A DNA stretch of 10,627 nt from Alistipes sp. (GTDB lineage: Bacteria; Bacteroidota; Bacteroidia; Bacteroidales; Rikenellaceae): NCBI GenBank assembly GCA_017561105.1, contig JAFZDR010000076.1:1-10627 (forward strand), given 5' to 3'. Under the pieces are notes generated by a model. The model was not told where the DNA came from. It searched no databases and saw only the letters and a list, made by a program, of their open reading frames with translations. Both the position numbers and the translations under genes were made by a program. Positions 7,012 to 10,627 of this stretch are shown here, piece after piece. Numbering within the stretch: position 1 is the first letter of the stretch; each line of letters starts with the position of its first letter.

Positions 7012-8466
7012 CTAACTCTCAGGGGTAGATTTGCGATAGATTTTATATCCGATAATAGCAAAGAGGAGCGACATTAACGGACTTATAAGATTAAACAGGC
7101 AATACGGAAGATATGTCAGCGTTGCCACGCCCAAGACGGTAGATTGGGTCATTCCGCACGAATTCCACGGCACGAGCACCGAAGTTACGGTGGCTGTATC
7201 CTCTACCGAACGGCTCAATAATCGTCCCTCCAAACCGCGCTTTTCGTAGAGTTCACGGAAGGCATTTCCTGTAATGATAATCGATATATATTGGTCGGCA
7301 GTCAGGAGATTCGAAACAACGCCTGTAGCGAGTGTTGATGCCACCACGCTTGCGGTGCGATAAACAAACTTTGCAAAGAGCTGGGTGAGCGCCGAGAGCA
7401 TACCGCTACCCACCATCACACCACCGAAACACATAGCACACAAAACGAGCCATATAGTATTCAGCATGCCTTGCATTCCCGATGTTGCAACCAACTCATT
7501 TATAACGGGATCTCCCGTATCAATTGCAGTAGAGGTTGAGCATACGGTCAAGAGCCCGCGGAAGGTCGAAAAATCGCCATCACCACCAACTATTTTCACA
7601 ATCTCGGGCTGCATTATAACCATCGCGATGCAAGCCATCACAACCGACAAAAAGAGTGTTACAAGAGCCGGCAATTTCTTTGCGATAAGCGCCATTGTAA
7701 CAGCCGGAACAACAAGTAGCCACGCCGAGATATTAAATCTATTTTTGAGCACCTCGGCCAACTCCTCCATATGCACCGACGCATCAACCGAATGGGTTAA
7801 ACTAACTACCAAGAACACAACCATTGCCAACACGAACGATGGGATAGTTGTGATCGACATATATTTAATGTGTTCAAACAACGGAACTCGCACGGTTGAA
7901 GAGGCCAAAACCGTCGTATCGGACAAAGCTGACATCTTATCTCCGAAGTATGCGCCCGAAATAATTGCTCCGGCAATCCAACCCTCGGAGTAACCCTGAG
8001 CCTCGCCTACTCCCATAAGCGCAACGCCGATAGTTGCGATTGTAGTCCACGAACTGCCCGTAACTATTGCAACGACGGCACATATCAGACACGCTACAGC
8101 CAAGAACACGCTCGGATGGATAATCTGCAGGCCGTAGTACATAAGTGTCGGCACCACTCCGCTCAACATCCAGGTACCGGCAATAGCGCCAATGAGCAGC
8201 AAAATAATAATTGCCGAGGCCGAGGTTCGGATATTATCGACAATAGCCTTTTCGAGAGTGCTCCACTTGCATCTGCACACCGTAACAGCCAAGAGCGCAG
8301 CGACGGACGATGCCACTAAAAGTGCCACCTGGCTACCACCTTCAATAGCATCTGCTCCAAACGCCTTTATAACGAGTGCGAGCATAACAACAAGTACCGC
8401 AATTGGCACCAAAGCGAGCCACATAAGTAGCTTTTCCCCTCTAAAAAGTCCGTTTTGCTGTTTCAT
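7012..8466 (-). CDS. nhaC: Na+/H+ antiporter, NhaC family
   Basis: This is a 484-aa polytopic inner-membrane protein that exchanges sodium for protons, helping with pH and salt balance; NhaC relatives can also exchange organic substrates. There are roughly 10-12 hydrophobic segments, starting with LALVPIAVLVVMLALVI at about 17-33. Signature loops are GAIAGTWMLSGVVPT (93-107), TGSSWTT (136-142), GAYFGDKMSALSDT (171-184), the mid-protein TSTAIDTGDP (311-320), NLLTADQY (386-393) and LVPWNSCG (431-438). These are the conserved half-membrane regions of the NhaC/ion-transporter superfamily. The length is typical. The start at 8466 follows a -7 promoter element by only 4 nt; the next in-frame ATG is Met15. 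The OmpA-like gene follows 62 nt downstream. The exact ion specificity is inferred from the family. Confidence 0.93.
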   Translation of the reverse strand: MKQQNGLFRGEKLLMWLALVPIAVLVVMLALVIKAFGADAIEGGSQVALLVASSVAALLAVTVCRCKWSTLEKAIVDNIRTSASAIIILLLIGAIAGTWMLSGVVPTLMYYGLQIIHPSVFLAVACLICAVVAIVTGSSWTTIATIGVALMGVGEAQGYSEGWIAGAIISGAYFGDKMSALSDTTVLASSTVRVPLFEHIKYMSITTIPSFVLAMVVFLVVSLTHSVDASVHMEELAEVLKNRFNISAWLLVVPAVTMALIAKKLPALVTLFLSVVMACIAMVIMQPEIVKIVGGDGDFSTFRGLLTVCSTSTAIDTGDPVINELVATSGMQGMLNTIWLVLCAMCFGGVMVGSGMLSALTQLFAKFVYRTASVVASTLATGVVSNLLTADQYISIIITGNAFRELYEKRGLEGRLLSRSVEDTATVTSVLVPWNSCGMTQSTVLGVATLTYLPYCLFNLISPLMSLLFAIIGYKIYRKSTPES

Positions 8467-8470
8467 AGCG

Positions 8471-8478
8471 CAAATATA
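8471..8478 (-). promoter_or_regulatory. Candidate -7 element of nhaC, almost abutting the start codon
   Basis: TATATTTG on the minus strand matches the Bacteroidetes -7 consensus TAnnTTTG. No TTTG lies 19 nt upstream; only an off-position CTTTT run is present. Four bases separate the element from the annotated ATG. If it is used, the transcript would begin at or beside that ATG. Confidence 0.5.
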
Positions 8479-8511
8479 GCGATTTTATATTAAAAGTTTT
8501 CCGCTTTCGAT

Positions 8512-8542
8512 TTTTAGTTTTCAGTTATAATTCGTATCTTTG
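8512..8542 (+). promoter_or_regulatory. Bacteroidetes-type promoter of the DUF349 gene
   Basis: TATCTTTG at 8535-8542 is a full -7 match. At exactly 19 nt upstream lies TTTT (8512-8515), one base off the -33 TTTG. Predicted transcription start is near 8549, leaving a leader of about 45 nt that begins inside the inverted repeat at 8548-8567. Confidence 0.7.
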
Positions 8543-8547
8543 TCGGG

Positions 8548-8567
8548 TTATACCATATAAGGTATAA
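8548..8567 (+). repeat. 7-bp inverted repeat at the predicted transcription start
   Basis: TTATACC and GGTATAA are exact inverted copies separated by six A/T bases (ATATAA). The repeat starts 5 nt after the -7 element, so it covers the likely transcription start and first leader bases. It could be an operator for a dimeric repressor or a 5' mRNA hairpin. No regulator is encoded beside it. Confidence 0.5.
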
Positions 8568-8593
8568 AGTGTGAAACTAAACAGAAGCATATT

Positions 8594-10414
8594 ATGGCTA
8601 CCAAGACTACTATCGAAGTTCCCGTAGAGGAGCAGACTATTCAACAGGAGATTGCATCGCAAGAGTGTGTAGAGGCTACAACTGTAGCTCCACAAACCGA
8701 AGAGGGCGACAACAGCGCAAGCGAGATCGCTACACTCGACAAAGAGAGCGTACTTGCTCGCCTTGCCGAGAGAGTTTCAGAGGAGCCTTCCGCCGAGTTG
8801 CGCAATGAGGTCGAGGCGTTGAAGGTGGCATTCTATAAATTACATCGTGCCGATATGGAGGCTCGTCGCAAGGCATTCTTCGAGGAGAATGGCGCAGATG
8901 CCGAGTATAAGGTTCAGACAGATGAAGCAGAGGTTCGCTTCAAGGAGTTGTACAACATCTACCGCACCAAGCGCGATGAGGCCACTGCCCTATCCGACAA
9001 GGAGAAGGAGGATAACTACAATGCAAAACTTGCCGTTATCGAGGAGTTGAAGCAATTGGTTGACGGCGAGGAGGCACTCAACACCACATTTGCAAAGTTC
9101 CACGAGTTGCAGGCTCGTTGGCGCAATATCGGACAAGTGCCACAAGCAAAGGTTAGCGACTTGTACGAAACATATAACCTTCATGTCGAGAACTTCTACG
9201 ACTATGTAAAGATCAATAAGGAGTTGCGCGACCTCGATTGGAAGCGTAATCTCGAGGCTAAGAGCGCCCTCTGCGAGCAGGCCGAGGCATTGGCCGAGGC
9301 CGACTCTGTAGTGGAGGCGTCGCACAAGTTGCAGAAGTTGCACGAGGAGTGGCGCGAGATTGGTCCTGTAGCACTTGAGTACAAGGAGTCTTTGTGGGCT
9401 CGTTTCAAGGCTGCATCTACAATCGTCAATCGCCGTCATCAGGAGCACTTCGAGAACATCAAAGCTAAGCAGGTGCAGAACTTGGAGCGCAAGAGTGCCC
9501 TTTGCGAGGAGGTGGAGAAGTTCGTTGCGGAGAATCCTACATCACACAAGGGTTGGAACAAGGCGAGCGAGCGTTTATTGGAGATTCAGAACGAGTGGCG
9601 CACTATCGGCTTCGCGCCAAAGAAGGATAATAACAAGATTTACGACCGTTTCCGCGCTGCATGTAACAACTTCTTCGAGGCTAAGCACGCATTCTACACC
9701 GAGGCGAAGGACGACATGGCAAAGAACTTAGAGGTAAAGACCTCGCTTTGCGAGCGTGCTGAGGCTATCGCATTGCGTGAGGATTGGGCTAAGGCTACCG
9801 AGGAGCTGTTGGCTTTGCAGGCCGAGTGGAAAGAGTCGGGAACCGTAGCTCGCAAGTATGCCGATGCGGTATGGAAGCGATTCCGCGCCGCTTGCGACAA
9901 CTTCTTCGCACGCAAGTCGCAGCACTTCTCATCTGTAGATAACGAGTATTCGGCAAATCTCGCAGCTAAGCAGTCGCTTTTGGAGGAGATGTCGAATGCT
10001 GTAGTAAAGTCATTCAACGAGATTAAGGAGTATCAACGCCGTTGGAGCGAGATTGGTTTCGTGCCAATTCGCAACAAGGAGGAGTTGCAGAAGCAGTACA
10101 AGGCTGTACTCGACAAGTTGTTCGGTATGGTACGAGGTGCCGACCGCGAGCAGCAGATCAGCAAATTTAAGAATAAGGTTGCATCTATGCGCGATGCAGG
10201 AGGTAAGACTCTTCGCAGCGAGCGCGAGAAGTTGTACAACCGCGTAAAACAGCTCGAGCAGGAGATTCATACATTGGAGAACAACATCGGTTTCTTCGCT
10301 AAGTCGAAGGGCGTAGATGCTTTGATCGCCACTGTCGAGGAGAAGATTGCGCGTGCAAAGCGCGATATGGCAGATGCTATCGAGCGAGTAAAGCTTATCG
10401 ATTCACAAGAGTAA
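8594..10414 (+). CDS. DUF349 repeat protein (five repeats)
   Basis: This is a 606-aa cytoplasmic protein with no signal peptide. Residues 1 to about 60 are acidic and Thr/Glu-rich and probably disordered. Five DUF349 repeats follow, each anchored by a W-x-x-I/S-G core: W176, W253, W335, W412 and W484, spaced 72-82 residues. Each core leads into a helix ending in a motif like RFRAACDNFF. Between repeats, the pattern K-x-x-L-C-E-x-A/V-E recurs. Residues from about 540 to the end form a coiled coil (EREKLYNRVKQLEQEIHTLENNI and KIARAKRDMADAIERV). DUF349 proteins are common in bacteria and their biochemical role is not established. Codon choice is strongly biased to GAG, AAG and TTG, which suggests high expression. 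yidC starts 31 nt downstream with no terminator between, so the two are probably cotranscribed. Confidence 0.9.
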   Translation: MATKTTIEVPVEEQTIQQEIASQECVEATTVAPQTEEGDNSASEIATLDKESVLARLAERVSEEPSAELRNEVEALKVAFYKLHRADMEARRKAFFEENGADAEYKVQTDEAEVRFKELYNIYRTKRDEATALSDKEKEDNYNAKLAVIEELKQLVDGEEALNTTFAKFHELQARWRNIGQVPQAKVSDLYETYNLHVENFYDYVKINKELRDLDWKRNLEAKSALCEQAEALAEADSVVEASHKLQKLHEEWREIGPVALEYKESLWARFKAASTIVNRRHQEHFENIKAKQVQNLERKSALCEEVEKFVAENPTSHKGWNKASERLLEIQNEWRTIGFAPKKDNNKIYDRFRAACNNFFEAKHAFYTEAKDDMAKNLEVKTSLCERAEAIALREDWAKATEELLALQAEWKESGTVARKYADAVWKRFRAACDNFFARKSQHFSSVDNEYSANLAAKQSLLEEMSNAVVKSFNEIKEYQRRWSEIGFVPIRNKEELQKQYKAVLDKLFGMVRGADREQQISKFKNKVASMRDAGGKTLRSEREKLYNRVKQLEQEIHTLENNIGFFAKSKGVDALIATVEEKIARAKRDMADAIERVKLIDSQE

Positions 10415-10445
10415 TAACGAATAAAAAATAACAACAAGAAAAAAG

Positions 10446-10627
10446 ATGAAAGAGAACAAAAGTACGATTATAGGCTTTGTCCTAATGACATTGGTATTCG
10501 TGGGTTATATGTTCTACGCGAACTACCAGGGTAAGAAACAGCAGGAGTTGCAGGTAGAGAATCAGATTGAGCAGCTCGCAGAGCAGGCATCTAAGGCGCT
10601 TGAGCCTCAGGCCGACCACTCTACCGG
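10446..10627 (+). CDS. yidC: Membrane protein insertase YidC, N-terminal fragment (partial)
   Basis: YidC inserts and folds inner-membrane proteins, with or without SecYEG. Only the first 60 codons are in the window. MKENKSTIIGFVLMTLVFVGYMFY is the first transmembrane helix and is very like Bacteroidetes YidC starts (M-x-K-x-T-I-I-G-F-V-L). It is followed by a Gln/Glu-rich stretch (GKKQQELQVENQIEQLAEQA) leading to the periplasmic domain. The leader is A-rich (ataacaacaagaaaaaag) with no Shine-Dalgarno, which is normal for the phylum. The frame is open to the window edge; the insertase domain lies beyond it. Confidence 0.9.
   Translation, partial: MKENKSTIIGFVLMTLVFVGYMFYANYQGKKQQELQVENQIEQLAEQASKALEPQADHST

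Noticed and set aside
7385..7993. 202-aa open frame antisense to nhaC
   Set aside because: Its Thr/Ser/Ile-rich composition is what the complement of a membrane protein gives. The sense strand carries clear NhaC motifs.
8990..9448. 152-aa Leu-rich open frame antisense to the DUF349 gene
   Set aside because: The leucine excess comes from the complement of GAG/AAG/TTG-rich codons. No initiation signal is seen.
1..10627. Mobile elements, CRISPR arrays, tRNA/rRNA genes, toxin-antitoxin or defence systems
   Set aside because: No transposase, integrase, direct-repeat arrays, cloverleaf-like sequences or paired small toxin/antitoxin genes could be seen on reading both strands.

Overview
This window looks like a core chromosomal segment from a Bacteroidales bacterium, possibly Alistipes/Rikenellaceae-like. 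That family-level guess rests only on general resemblance. Support for the phylum comes from three things: the protein families (SusC-type-like outer-membrane barrel, Bacteroidetes-style YidC N-terminus, OmpA-like secreted protein); promoters of the Bacteroidetes type (TTTG-N19-TAnnTTTG, -7 element TATCTTTG seen twice); and A-rich leaders that mostly lack a Shine-Dalgarno sequence.

Layout. Bases 1-3831 (+): the 3' end of argS, then obgE 5 nt later, then an 817-aa outer-membrane beta-barrel protein whose ATG overlaps the obgE stop codon by one base. A hairpin with a T-run (3835-3864) separates this block from a convergent run of minus-strand genes. Bases 3883-8466 (-), read in transcription order from right to left: nhaC (Na+/H+ antiporter), a secreted OmpA-like protein, a 93-aa conserved small protein with its own textbook promoter, an OmpR/PhoB-type response regulator with no kinase in view, and a beta-propeller lactonase-like protein. 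A 127-bp divergent region (8467-8593) carries promoters for both directions. Bases 8594-10627 (+): a 606-aa protein with five tandem DUF349 repeats, followed 31 nt later by the 5' end of yidC.

How the genes fit together. Three are translation or membrane housekeeping functions (ArgS, ObgE, YidC). Four concern the envelope or ion balance: the barrel, the OmpA-like protein, NhaC and YidC. The response regulator and lactonase-like gene form a probable two-gene unit of unknown signal.

I see no tRNA or rRNA gene, CRISPR array, insertion sequence, integrase, attachment site or origin. No gene-free stretch exceeds 300 bases. I found no convincing new multi-gene system. The items most worth a second look are the barrel protein with a very short plug region translationally coupled to obgE, the near-leaderless nhaC promoter, the inverted repeat at the predicted start of the DUF349 transcript, and the hairpin just ahead of the response regulator.
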